18,359 nucleotides of DNA, from NCBI GenBank assembly GCA_040775095.1, contig JAXGTD010000089.1, positions 1-18,359 on the forward strand, in the 5' to 3' direction. Below, in pieces: positions 1-7,297 of this stretch (its first letter is position 1; each line of letters starts with the position of its first letter). The notes under the pieces are model-generated. The model saw only the letters and a list, made by a program, of their open reading frames with translations, was not told the origin of the DNA and made no database searches. Origin of the DNA: JAXGTD01 sp040775095. GTDB lineage: Bacteria > Pseudomonadota > Gammaproteobacteria > Chromatiales > Chromatiaceae. Made by a program: the position numbers and the translations under genes.

Positions 1-507
1 CGCTTCGCCGCGGCCGTGCCCGGCGATGTCATGAAGCCTTTGATCGGCGGGGTGATCCTGGCCATGGTGCTGATCTCCGTGGCGAAGAAGGCCGCCCCCG
101 CGCTGTTCGATCCCAGGCATCTGTCGCCGCGGCGCCTGCTGGTCGGCTCGCTGCTGATGGTGCCGGCGGCCTTTTACTCGGGCTGGATCTCCGCCGGCAG
201 TGGTGTGTTCACCACGTTCATCTACCTCTGGCTGCTGCGCTACGACCAGCTCCACGCGACGGCGATGACGCTCTCGGCCAACGGCATCTTCTGGAACGGC
301 GTGGGCGCCCTGGCGCACGTCTTCATGGGCCACGTGATCTGGCCCCTGGCGCCCGGGCTGATCCTCGGCGCGTTGCTCGGCAGCTACCTCGGCGCCAGTC
401 TCGCGATCCGCAAGGGCAACCGGTTCCTACGCATCATGTTCTTGGGCACCGCGGCGACGACTGGCCTGATCCTGCTCTATCCCTGGCTCCGGCAGGCGCT
501 GTTCTGA
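1..507 (+). CDS. TauE/SafE (TSUP) family membrane exporter, C-terminal part
   Basis: The reading frame is open from the first base, so the true start lies upstream. 168 codons are visible before the TGA at 505. The protein is strongly hydrophobic, with about four to five membrane segments (near residues 13-29, 45-70, 85-110, 115-130 and 140-160 of the visible part). The small-residue turn SGWISAGSGVF in the middle and the GALLGSYLGASLA segment near the end are typical of the C-terminal half of the TSUP family (TauE/SafE/YfcA). This family exports sulfite, sulfoacetate and other organic sulfur or carboxylate anions through the inner membrane. Substrate cannot be read from this fragment. A 6-bp hairpin at 529-548 follows the stop but has no T-run. 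The next gene, ppk1, is convergent. Family call is fairly sure, function only general. Confidence 0.8.
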   Translation, partial: RFAAAVPGDVMKPLIGGVILAMVLISVAKKAAPALFDPRHLSPRRLLVGSLLMVPAAFYSGWISAGSGVFTTFIYLWLLRYDQLHATAMTLSANGIFWNGVGALAHVFMGHVIWPLAPGLILGALLGSYLGASLAIRKGNRFLRIMFLGTAATTGLILLYPWLRQALF

Positions 508-528
508 GGCCGCGGCTCGTCCCCGGCA

Positions 529-548
529 GGCGGTGCCAGGGAACCGCC
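529..548 (+). terminator. Hairpin after the TSUP gene, weak terminator candidate
   Basis: A perfect 6-bp inverted repeat (GGCGGT at 529-534, ACCGCC at 543-548) with an 8-nt loop lies 21 nt after the exporter stop codon. No T-run follows on the + strand, so it is a weak candidate for an intrinsic terminator, or a protective 3' hairpin. Confidence 0.3.
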
Positions 549-613
549 AACCTGAAGCGTCCCCCGTCTGGATCAGGGATGCCCTGGTGGTCTTCGAACC
601 CGCCAGGCGCTTG

Positions 614-655
614 AAAAGGCCGCGCTTCGTGAGTCGCGTCTCACACGAAGCGCGG
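614..655 (-). terminator. Rho-independent terminator of ppk1
   Basis: CCGCGCTTC (620-628) pairs perfectly with GAAGCGCGG (647-655). The helix continues either as CGTG/CACG, or as GTGAG (629-633) with CTCAC (640-644) across a 2-nt bulge, giving up to 14 paired positions. Read on the minus strand, the hairpin begins 23 nt after the ppk1 stop and is followed by CCTTTTC (619-613). This is the arrangement of an intrinsic terminator. It also separates ppk1 from the convergent exporter gene. Confidence 0.75.
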
Positions 656-678
656 CGCGATCCGGGCCAGGGATGGAT

Positions 679-2898
679 CTAGCCCTTGGTGGCAAGCCGA
701 TGCTCGAAGTGACTCACCAGCCGTGAGCGCAGGTTCTTCTCCTTGTGCTTGGCGGCGGCGAGCAGGCGCTTCTCGGCGACCTCGATGAGGGTCTCCTGGG
801 CCCCCTTCGCGTTGTCCTGTGGCGTGCGCTGGATGTAGCTGCCGTCGGATTGCATGTCCCAGGCCGAGCGCGTATCGGCGAACTGCACGTCGAGGATCAG
901 CCGCAGCTCCTGGCGCAGCTCCGGGCTCTCGATCGGGGTGTGCACCTCGACGCGGCTCTCGAGGTTGCGGCGCATCATATCCGCCGAACCGATGTAGTAC
1001 TCCTCGTCGCCACCGTTTCTGAAGTAGAGGATGCGGGCGTGCTCCAGGAAACGCCCGACGATGCTGACCACGCGTGCATTCTCGGACAGGCCCGGCAGCC
1101 CCGGACGGAAGCGACAGGTGTCGCGCACGATCAGATCGACCCGCACGCCGGCGCGGCTCGCCTTGTAGAGCGCGCGGGTGATGTCCGGATCCTCCAGCGC
1201 GTTCATCTTCATCTGGACCAGGCCGCCGCCGGCGCGTCGGTGCAGATCGATCTCTCGCTGAATCTTGCTCAGGATGCTGCGCTTGAGGGTGTAGGGCGCG
1301 GCGAGGATCTTGCGGTAGCTCGGCGGCGGGGAATAGCCGGTGAGGTAGTTGAACAGCTCTGTCAGGTCCTGACCGATGTCCTCGTCGCAACCGAACATGC
1401 CAAGGTCGGTGTAGAGCTTCGCGGTGCCGCCGTGATAATTGCCGGTGCCAATGTGATAGTAGCGGCGCAGCTGGGAGTAATCGCGGCGCACCACGAAAAT
1501 CAGCTTGCTGTGGGTCTTCAGACCCAGCACGCCGTAGGTGACGTGGATGCCTTCGGACTCCAGCCGCCGGGCCCAGCCGATGTTCGCGGCCTCGTCGAAG
1601 CGCGCCTGCAGCTCCACCAGCACCGCCACCTGCTTGCCGTTTTGCGCGGCCTTGACCAGCGAGTCGAGGATGGCGCCGCCGGAGGTGCGGTACAGCGTCA
1701 TCTTGATGGCGAGCACCTTTGGATCCTTGGCCGCCGTGGACAGGAAACGCTCCACCGTCGTGGCGAACGACTCATAGGGGTGCTGCAGCAGCAGCGGTCC
1801 GCCCTCGCGGATGATATGGAAGATGTTGCGCCGGTCATTGCCCAGGAGCGGGTGGTCACCGGGTCGGTGGGGCTTGTCGTGGAGCTCGGGGATATCCAGC
1901 GACGCGAGCTCGAAGAGGTCGCGCATGGCCATCATGGCCTCGACCTCGTAGACGTCTTCGGCCTCGTTGAGGCCCAGCTCGGCCGCCAGCATGCCGCGAT
2001 GAACCGGGGACATGCCTGCCTGCACCTCGAGGCGCACGATGGGGGCGAAGTGACGCTCGCGCAGCTCCGTCTCGATCATCTCGAGCAGGTCGTTGGCAGC
2101 CTCGGCGTCGGGAACGACGATGGCGTTGCGCGATACGCGGAACAGCTCACAGCTCTCGATCTCCATGCCGGGAAACAGCATGTCGAGATTGTTGACGATG
2201 AGGTCATCGAGCGTGACGAAGGTGTTGGTGCTCTCCACCTGGATCAGGCGCTTGGAGACATCCTTGCTGACCGGGACCTTCACGCGCGCCATGTAGGACT
2301 CGCCGCTTCCGGGATAGCGCAGCTTGACGAGCAGGTTCAGCGCCAGGTTCGAGATGAACGGGAACGGGTGCGCCGGATCCATCGCCAGCGGTGTGATCAT
2401 TGGAAAGATGTCGGTGCGGAAGCGCTCGCGCAACTGCTCGCGCTCTTCGCGCGGAAGATCGGCGAGCGTTACCAGCCGGATGTCGTAGTCGGCAAGGGCC
2501 TGCATCAGCTCGTTGAAGATGCGCTCCTGATCCGTTTGCATCTCGCCGATGACGGCCCGGCAGGCGCTGATCTGCTGGATCGGCGTGCGCCCATCGACGG
2601 TTGGGACATGCACGCCGGCGGCGATCTGCTGTTTCAGCCCGCCCATACGCTTCATGAAGAACTCGTCGAGATTGCTGCTGACGATGGCGAGGAACTTGAC
2701 GCGCTCCAGCAGTGGAGTGCGGGGGTCGTCGGCCTCGTGCAACACGCGACGGTTGAACGACAGCCAGGTCAGCTCGCGGTTCAGGTACAGCTCGGGGTTC
2801 TCTAGATCAACCTCATCGGCAGGCGGCGCGGACTCCGCGACGACGCCGATGTCGGTCACGTCTTCATCCAGGATGGCTTGGTTTTGATCGTCGTTCAT
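679..2898 (-). CDS. ppk1: Polyphosphate kinase 1
   Basis: Makes inorganic polyphosphate from the gamma-phosphate of ATP, reversibly, through a phosphohistidine intermediate; usually peripheral to the inner membrane. 739 residues, slightly longer than the roughly 690 typical of the family. Residues 1-36 are an acidic extension before the N-terminal domain (RELTWLSFNRRVL at 41-53, NLDEFFMKRM at 76-85). The middle and head domains follow. The two phospholipase-D-like catalytic blocks are intact: KTHSKL with the likely phosphorylated His463, followed by YYHIGTGNY at 480-488; and FLEHARIL with His620. DTCRFRPGLPGL (593-604) and YYIGSADMMRRNL (634-646) are also family signatures. GGGAGGA sits 5 nt before the ATG at 2898. 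The gene is divergent from cmoB and has a strong terminator. I see no ppx beside it. No Pho box is recognisable upstream, so control by phosphate starvation is not shown here. Confidence 0.97.
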   Translation of the reverse strand: MNDDQNQAILDEDVTDIGVVAESAPPADEVDLENPELYLNRELTWLSFNRRVLHEADDPRTPLLERVKFLAIVSSNLDEFFMKRMGGLKQQIAAGVHVPTVDGRTPIQQISACRAVIGEMQTDQERIFNELMQALADYDIRLVTLADLPREEREQLRERFRTDIFPMITPLAMDPAHPFPFISNLALNLLVKLRYPGSGESYMARVKVPVSKDVSKRLIQVESTNTFVTLDDLIVNNLDMLFPGMEIESCELFRVSRNAIVVPDAEAANDLLEMIETELRERHFAPIVRLEVQAGMSPVHRGMLAAELGLNEAEDVYEVEAMMAMRDLFELASLDIPELHDKPHRPGDHPLLGNDRRNIFHIIREGGPLLLQHPYESFATTVERFLSTAAKDPKVLAIKMTLYRTSGGAILDSLVKAAQNGKQVAVLVELQARFDEAANIGWARRLESEGIHVTYGVLGLKTHSKLIFVVRRDYSQLRRYYHIGTGNYHGGTAKLYTDLGMFGCDEDIGQDLTELFNYLTGYSPPPSYRKILAAPYTLKRSILSKIQREIDLHRRAGGGLVQMKMNALEDPDITRALYKASRAGVRVDLIVRDTCRFRPGLPGLSENARVVSIVGRFLEHARILYFRNGGDEEYYIGSADMMRRNLESRVEVHTPIESPELRQELRLILDVQFADTRSAWDMQSDGSYIQRTPQDNAKGAQETLIEVAEKRLLAAAKHKEKNLRSRLVSHFEHRLATKG

Positions 2899-3109
2899 CG
2901 ATTCCTCCCACGGACTACGGGCACCGGCTGGTTCATTGCCCTATCCTAGCAACCTCCAGTCGTTGTTGTATTGCTAATCATACGGGAATCTGATTTGACC
3001 CCGCGTCGGCCTGCCAATAAGTTGATCAGCCGACCCTCGCGTTCAATCGCGGCGGCATGGTGTCGTCGGGCGCCGTCGGTTTCGGGACCCGCCCGCGGAG
3101 GCGACGATC
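2899..3109. promoter_or_regulatory. Divergent intergenic region between ppk1 and cmoB
   Basis: This 211-nt stretch must hold the promoters of both genes because they are transcribed away from each other. Its centre (about 2941-3000) is clearly more AT-rich than the flanking genes. No box is convincing: the best + strand pair is TTGTAT, 17 nt, TCTGAT, which matches consensus poorly. A 6-bp dyad, GTCGGC (3005-3010) with GCCGAC (3029-3034), lies on the cmoB side. The ppk1 ribosome site lies at the left edge and the cmoB site GGAGG at 3097-3101. Confidence 0.4.
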
Positions 3110-4147
3110 GTGATGGGTATGCCAACCGATATGCCGCGGAACGCGGGCGAGACTGATCGCTGGTTCGGCGCGTTCTGGCGCCATCTGGCGCAGACCCGCC
3201 TCGCGCCTTGGGTCGAGCCACTCGAGCACCTCGGTGCGGCGCGGATGGATCCCGCTGCACACGGTGATTTGCCCCGCTGGATGGGCGCGCTCGAGCGATT
3301 GCCGCCGGTACCCCGCCGCGGCGTTGAGCTCGGCGCGCCATGCGTCGGTGTTGGTTCCGGGTCTGAGCCGGCGCGATCGCCTGTGCAGCTCAACTCGGCG
3401 TGGCACGAACAGTTACGCCAGTTGCTGGATGTGTTCCATCCCTGGCGCAAGGGGCCATTTTGTCTGCACGGCCTACGGATCGATGCCGAATGGCGGTCTG
3501 ACTGGAAATGGGCGCGTCTGGCCGAGGCCATCGCGCCCCTGAGTGGCCGCTTGGTGCTCGATGTCGGCTGCGGTAATGGCTACTACGGTTATCGCGCCCT
3601 GGGAGCCGGTGCGCGCCTGGTCATGGGTATCGATCCGTCGCTACGGTTCGTGATGCAATTCTTGGCCGTCAATCGGTTTATCGGGGCCGAGCACTTGGCG
3701 GTGCTGCCGCTCGCCGACGATGATCTCCCCGCGGACATGAGCGGCTTTGACACCCTGTTCTCGATGGGGGTGCTCTATCACCGGCGCGACGCCATGCGGC
3801 ATCTGGCTCGCCTGCGCGACCTGTTGCGTCCCGGGGGCGAGCTGGTGCTTGAGACGCTGATCCTGGCGGGCGACGGGCGACGGGTGCTGGCGCCGCCCGG
3901 GCGTTATGCGAAGATGCGAAACGTGTATGCAATTCCGACCCTGGAGCGTCTTCGCGATCAGTTGGCAGCGTGCGGGTTGCGGCGCATCCGGACCATCGAC
4001 CAGACCTGGACGACGGTCGCTGAACAGCGCGCGACGCCCTGGATGCGGTTCCAGTCCCTCCGCGACTTCCTCGATCCCGCGGACCCGCGTCGCACCGTGG
4101 AGGGGCATCCCGCGCCCTGCCGCGCGATCCTGCTGGCGGAGCGCTAG
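3110..4147 (+). CDS. cmoB: tRNA U34 carboxymethyltransferase CmoB
   Basis: Transfers the carboxymethyl group of carboxy-S-adenosylmethionine to 5-hydroxyuridine at position 34 of tRNA, making cmo5U, which widens wobble decoding. 345 residues against 323 in E. coli. The Rossmann methyltransferase core shows LDVGCGNGYYG (150-160) and GIDPS (173-177). CmoB-specific blocks are PWRKGPF (111-117), EWRSDWKW (127-134), FSMGVLYHRR (217-226), MRNVYAIP (269-276), DFLDP (319-323) and EGHPAP (331-336). The lysine of WRKGPF and the Trp/Lys of WRSDWKW correspond to carboxy-SAM binding residues in E. coli CmoB. Start: GGAGG at 3097-3101 lies 8 nt before a GTG at 3110; ATG codons follow at 3113 and 3119, and the one at 3113 is the main alternative. 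The partner gene cmoA, which makes carboxy-SAM and often lies next to cmoB, is not in the window. Confidence 0.96.
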   Translation: MMGMPTDMPRNAGETDRWFGAFWRHLAQTRLAPWVEPLEHLGAARMDPAAHGDLPRWMGALERLPPVPRRGVELGAPCVGVGSGSEPARSPVQLNSAWHEQLRQLLDVFHPWRKGPFCLHGLRIDAEWRSDWKWARLAEAIAPLSGRLVLDVGCGNGYYGYRALGAGARLVMGIDPSLRFVMQFLAVNRFIGAEHLAVLPLADDDLPADMSGFDTLFSMGVLYHRRDAMRHLARLRDLLRPGGELVLETLILAGDGRRVLAPPGRYAKMRNVYAIPTLERLRDQLAACGLRRIRTIDQTWTTVAEQRATPWMRFQSLRDFLDPADPRRTVEGHPAPCRAILLAER

Positions 4148-4381
4148 TACCCCTAGGCAAACCGACGCGTATCATCCGCGGTTGCAGCGGAACGGGTTCA
4201 CGTGTTGAATGTGCCCGCGCCCGCATCGGGAGCGACGGCACCGGCATCCTCGGGCCGGGTGTACGATGCGCCGAGGCGGATGTCACGCGATACGCGGTCG
4301 GTTTCGTCGGACCGGGTCTGTGTGCCGCCGACCGGCGCGGTCGTGCCGAAAGGGTCAGATGGCTACGTGGGGGAACGCGAC
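4148..4381 (+). other. Leader region upstream of nhaA
   Basis: 234 nt between the cmoB stop and the preferred nhaA start. The frame is open from a GTG at 4202, which would add 60 residues, but that stretch is Pro/Ala/Arg/Ser-rich with no resemblance to NhaA and no good ribosome site before 4202. A perfect hairpin, CGACCG (4329-4334), GCG, CGGTCG (4338-4343), lies 38 nt before the start. Some nhaA genes have structured RNA leaders; I cannot tell by eye whether this is one. No clear promoter seen. Confidence 0.4.
4369..4374 (+). promoter_or_regulatory. Ribosome binding site that sets the nhaA start
   Basis: GGGGGA lies 7 nt before the ATG at 4382. This site and the match of the following residues to the NhaA N-terminus decide against the upstream in-frame GTG at 4202. 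Confidence 0.7.
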
Positions 4382-5566
4382 ATGATTTCGAAGTGGCTGG
4401 AGGATTTCTTGAAGCAGGACTCCGCCGGCGGCATGGTGCTGGTTGCCGCCGCCGCGCTGGCCATGATCACCGCGAATTCCCCGCTCGAGCCCTATTACGC
4501 TCAGCTCCTGAAGATGCCTTTGGCCGTCCAGGTTGGCGCGCTGATCATCGACAAGCCGTTGTTGCTCTGGATCAACGACGGCCTGATGGCCGTCTTCTTT
4601 ATGCTGGTGGCACTCGAGGTCAAGCGCGAGATCCTCGAGGGCGAGCTATCGAATGCGTCGCAGATCGTGCTGCCCGCGGTCGGGGCCGTTGGCGGGATGC
4701 TCGTCCCAGCCCTCATCTACGTTTGGTTCAACCACGGCGACTCGGCGGCGATGAGCGGCTGGGCGGTCCCGACCGCCACGGATATCGCCTTCGCGCTCGG
4801 CGTGTTGGCCCTGCTCGGCCGGCGGGTGCCGCTCTCGCTGCGCGTGTTCCTGTTGGCGTTGGCCATCTTCGACGATATGGGCGCGATCGTGATCATCGCC
4901 CTGTTCTACTCGTCGGACCTCTCGATGAGCAGCCTGATTGCCGCCGTAACCTTTACGGTCGTGCTGGTCGGCGTCAACCTGTTTGGCGTCGCGAGGCTGG
5001 CCGTGTATGTGTTGCTCGGGATCGCGCTGTGGATCTCGGTGCTCAAGTCTGGCGTACACGCGACCCTGGCGGGGGTCGCGATCGGCTTCGCGATCCCGTT
5101 GCGTACGAGGGGCAGGCCGGACTCGTCGCCGCTGCGCGAGGTCGAGCATGCGTTGCATCCGTGGGTGGCCTTCGCGATCGTTCCCATCTTTGCGTTCGCC
5201 AACGCGGGCGTGTCCTTGCAGGGGCTGTCACTGGACGTGATCACGGCCCCCGTACCGATGGGCATCGTTGGCGGGCTCTTCATTGGCAAGCAGCTCGGGA
5301 TCATGCTGTTTTGTGGGGTAATCATTCTGCTCGGCTGGGCTCGGCTGCCGGAGGGCTCTACCTGGCTCGGGTTCTACGGGGTCGCGACCCTATGTGGTAT
5401 TGGCTTCACGATGAGCCTGTTCATCGCGTCGCTCGCGTTCGAGCACGGTCCGACTCAGTCGCTGATCGCGGCCGACCGGCTTGGCATCCTGCTTGGCTCG
5501 GCGCTGTCCGCGGTGTTCGGATACATCCTGCTGCGCTTCACTTCGCGGCCGGCGGGTGCCGGCTGA
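4382..5566 (+). CDS. nhaA: Na+/H+ antiporter NhaA
   Basis: Inner-membrane antiporter that expels one Na+ (or Li+) for two H+, giving salt and alkaline tolerance. From the ATG at 4382 it has 394 residues, matching the E. coli length of 388. It begins with the expected FLKQDSAGGMVLVAAA segment (residues 9-24). About twelve membrane helices are apparent. Key residues are present: Asp134 in TATDIAFALG (E. coli Asp133), the ion-binding pair Asp164-Asp165 in IFDDMGAI (E. coli Asp163-Asp164), Lys303 in FIGKQLGI (E. coli Lys300) and His226 in SGVHATLAG (E. coli His225, pH response). GLEVKRE-like ALEVKREILEG (77-87) and LCGIGFTMSLFIASLAF (337-353) are family signatures. No nhaR-type regulator is adjacent. 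The gene stands alone between cmoB and the efflux operon. Confidence 0.97.
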   Translation: MISKWLEDFLKQDSAGGMVLVAAAALAMITANSPLEPYYAQLLKMPLAVQVGALIIDKPLLLWINDGLMAVFFMLVALEVKREILEGELSNASQIVLPAVGAVGGMLVPALIYVWFNHGDSAAMSGWAVPTATDIAFALGVLALLGRRVPLSLRVFLLALAIFDDMGAIVIIALFYSSDLSMSSLIAAVTFTVVLVGVNLFGVARLAVYVLLGIALWISVLKSGVHATLAGVAIGFAIPLRTRGRPDSSPLREVEHALHPWVAFAIVPIFAFANAGVSLQGLSLDVITAPVPMGIVGGLFIGKQLGIMLFCGVIILLGWARLPEGSTWLGFYGVATLCGIGFTMSLFIASLAFEHGPTQSLIAADRLGILLGSALSAVFGYILLRFTSRPAGAG

Positions 5567-5995
5567 CGCGCGGCGCCGATTCTGGTCGCTGAGGTCTGTC
5601 CGCCACCGCCGGTCCTCGCCGCGATGCCGGTTTCGGTTGCTGACCGCCCGCGCGCTTTGCAACAGCGGTCGGTGGGTTGTGGCCGGCGCCCTGATTGCCG
5701 GACACCCGGATGCCTGTTCGCACGGCCCGGATGGCGTGCGCGAGAGGCGTTCGGCGGGTGCGCAATCCGCTCTATGGGCCGGATCGCGTTGCGCTCGCCG
5801 CATCCCGACCAGATGACCGGCCGGCGGAACGATCTTCGCGCGACTCTGCCCAATCGAACGGTCCCAGACCACCGAGCCGTTGGCGGCGCGGGGCGGGTTG
5901 GCGAACCCTGATCCGACCCCCCGGTTGCGCGTTGTCGTTGCCTTGCACGGCGCCCCCGCGGACACTGGACCGCCGTTTTCAACCCACATCCCGGG
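5567..5995. other. 429-nt gap without a recognisable gene
   Basis: Between nhaA and the efflux operon. Open frames exist in several registers because the DNA is GC-rich, but their translations are Arg/Pro/Ala/Gly-rich and show no domain, membrane segment or family motif on either strand. No tRNA, T-run terminator or clear repeat was found. It presumably contains the promoter of the efflux operon, but I see no convincing -35/-10 pair. Confidence 0.5.
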
Positions 5996-7297
5996 ATGCT
6001 TCGTGTGACCAAGGTCTTCAAGATCGTACTGCCTGTCCTGATCATCGCCGTCGGTGTTGGTGTCTTCAAGGTGTTGAAGGCGACCCGACCCGAGCAGGCG
6101 CCACCGCGGGTTCAGGAGCGTGTGTGGCGGGTCGAGGTGGAGCGGGTGCAGCCGCGGGTGCTGGCGCCGGAGCTGGCGCTCTATGGCCGGGTCGAGACCC
6201 CTGACCTGCTCAAGGCCGCCGCGTCCGCCTCCGCCTGGGTCACCGAGGTTGCGGTGCGCGATGGCGAGCGGGTCACCAAAGGCCAGGTGCTGGTGCGGCT
6301 CGACGAGCGCGACTTCCTGCCGCGTATCGCCCAGAGCGAGGCCGAGGTTGCCGATCTCAGGGCGCAGATCGAGAGTGAGCAGAACCGCTACGAGTCCGAC
6401 CAGCTGGCGCTGGAACAGGAGAAACAGCTCCTCGCGCTCGCCGGTGACGGCGTCGAGCGTCAGCAGCGGCTCAAGACACAGAAGGTTGGCGCCGAGCAGG
6501 CCCTCGACGAGGCCGAGCAGGCCCAGGCCCAGCAGGCCTTGGCGGTGAGCAACCGTGAGATGAGCATCGCCGACCATCCCTCGCGCATGCGCGCCCTGGA
6601 GGCCCGACTGGCGAGCGCGCAGGCGCGGCTGCAGGACCTGCAGCTGGAGTACGAACGGGCGACCGTGCGGGCGCCCTACGACGGCCTTGTCACCGGTGTC
6701 GATGTCACGGTTGGCGACCAAGTGTCGCGCGGCACCGTGCTGGTGCGGATGTACGCCCTCGGCAGTCTGCAGGTGCGGGCGCGTATTCCGGCGCCATACC
6801 AGGGTGAGCTGATCGAGGCGCTGAAGGGTGGTGCGCCGATGCCGGCGACCGTCGATGTCGCGGGCCAGGCGCTGCGTCTGCGCCTGGACCGGCTCGCGGG
6901 TGAGGCCGACCCGAGCGGCGTCGATGGTCTTTTCCGTGTGCTGGATGGGGCCGATCTGCTCCGCTACGGCCAGATGGTCACGCTGCGCCTGCAGCGTCCG
7001 CCGCGTGAGGGGAGCGTGCCCGTGCCGTTTCAGTCCGTTTACGGCGGCGATCGCCTGTACAAGCTCGTGGACGGCCGTATGGTCGGCGTCGACGTCGAGA
7101 GCCTGGGCGGGCACATCGGCGAGGATGGCGCGGAGCGGCTGCTGGTGCGCTCGCCGCGGCTCACCGCGGGTGACCTGATCGTGACCACCCATATGCCCAA
7201 TGCCGTCGACGGACTGCGGGTCGAGACCGTTACCGCCGCCGCTGCCCTTGGCGACCCGAGTGCCACGGAAACCACCGCGGAGGCGCGGGTTCAGTGA
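5996..7297 (+). CDS. RND efflux periplasmic adaptor (membrane fusion protein)
   Basis: Links an inner-membrane RND pump to an outer-membrane channel. 433 residues. Residues 7-28 form a single membrane anchor (FKIVLPVLIIAVGVGVF). Two barrel-sandwich (lipoyl-like) halves lie at about 70-105 (VTEVAVRDGERVTKGQVLV) and 221-255 (VRAPYDGLVTGVDVTVGDQV), separated by an Ala/Gln/Glu-rich coiled-coil hairpin at about 105-220. A beta-barrel (256-335) and membrane-proximal domain (336-412) follow, as in AcrA/HlyD-type adaptors. There is no lipobox cysteine, so it is anchored by its N-terminal helix. Start: ATG at 5996, with an in-frame GTG at 6005 as alternative; neither has a strong ribosome site. The stop TGA overlaps the GTG start of the pump gene (GTGA at 7294-7297), so the two are translationally coupled. 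Confidence 0.9.
   Translation: MLRVTKVFKIVLPVLIIAVGVGVFKVLKATRPEQAPPRVQERVWRVEVERVQPRVLAPELALYGRVETPDLLKAAASASAWVTEVAVRDGERVTKGQVLVRLDERDFLPRIAQSEAEVADLRAQIESEQNRYESDQLALEQEKQLLALAGDGVERQQRLKTQKVGAEQALDEAEQAQAQQALAVSNREMSIADHPSRMRALEARLASAQARLQDLQLEYERATVRAPYDGLVTGVDVTVGDQVSRGTVLVRMYALGSLQVRARIPAPYQGELIEALKGGAPMPATVDVAGQALRLRLDRLAGEADPSGVDGLFRVLDGADLLRYGQMVTLRLQRPPREGSVPVPFQSVYGGDRLYKLVDGRMVGVDVESLGGHIGEDGAERLLVRSPRLTAGDLIVTTHMPNAVDGLRVETVTAAAALGDPSATETTAEARVQ

Noticed and set aside
585..610. GGGTTCGAA on the minus strand, like a tRNA T-loop
   Set aside because: The flanks do not pair as a T-stem and no acceptor, D or anticodon arm can be placed around it.
745..2805. 686-codon open frame on the + strand
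   Set aside because: Lies entirely opposite ppk1, whose catalytic motifs are intact. The translation is His/Leu/Val/Asp-rich without family motifs, a usual shadow in GC-rich DNA.
2899..3109. Possible Pho box before ppk1
   Set aside because: No pair of CTGTCAT-like repeats at the required spacing was found on either strand.
2946..3531. Overlapping minus-strand small frames upstream of and inside cmoB
   Set aside because: Arg/Pro/Ser-rich translations without motifs, opposite the conserved CmoB sequence and its promoter region.
4202..4381. 60-residue N-terminal extension of NhaA from GTG 4202
   Set aside because: No ribosome site and a Pro/Ala/Arg-rich sequence. The ATG at 4382 matches the normal NhaA N-terminus and has GGGGGA in front.
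5390..7192. 600-codon open frame on the minus strand
   Set aside because: Spans the nhaA end, the gap and most of the adaptor gene in antisense. Low-complexity translation, no motif, no ribosome site.
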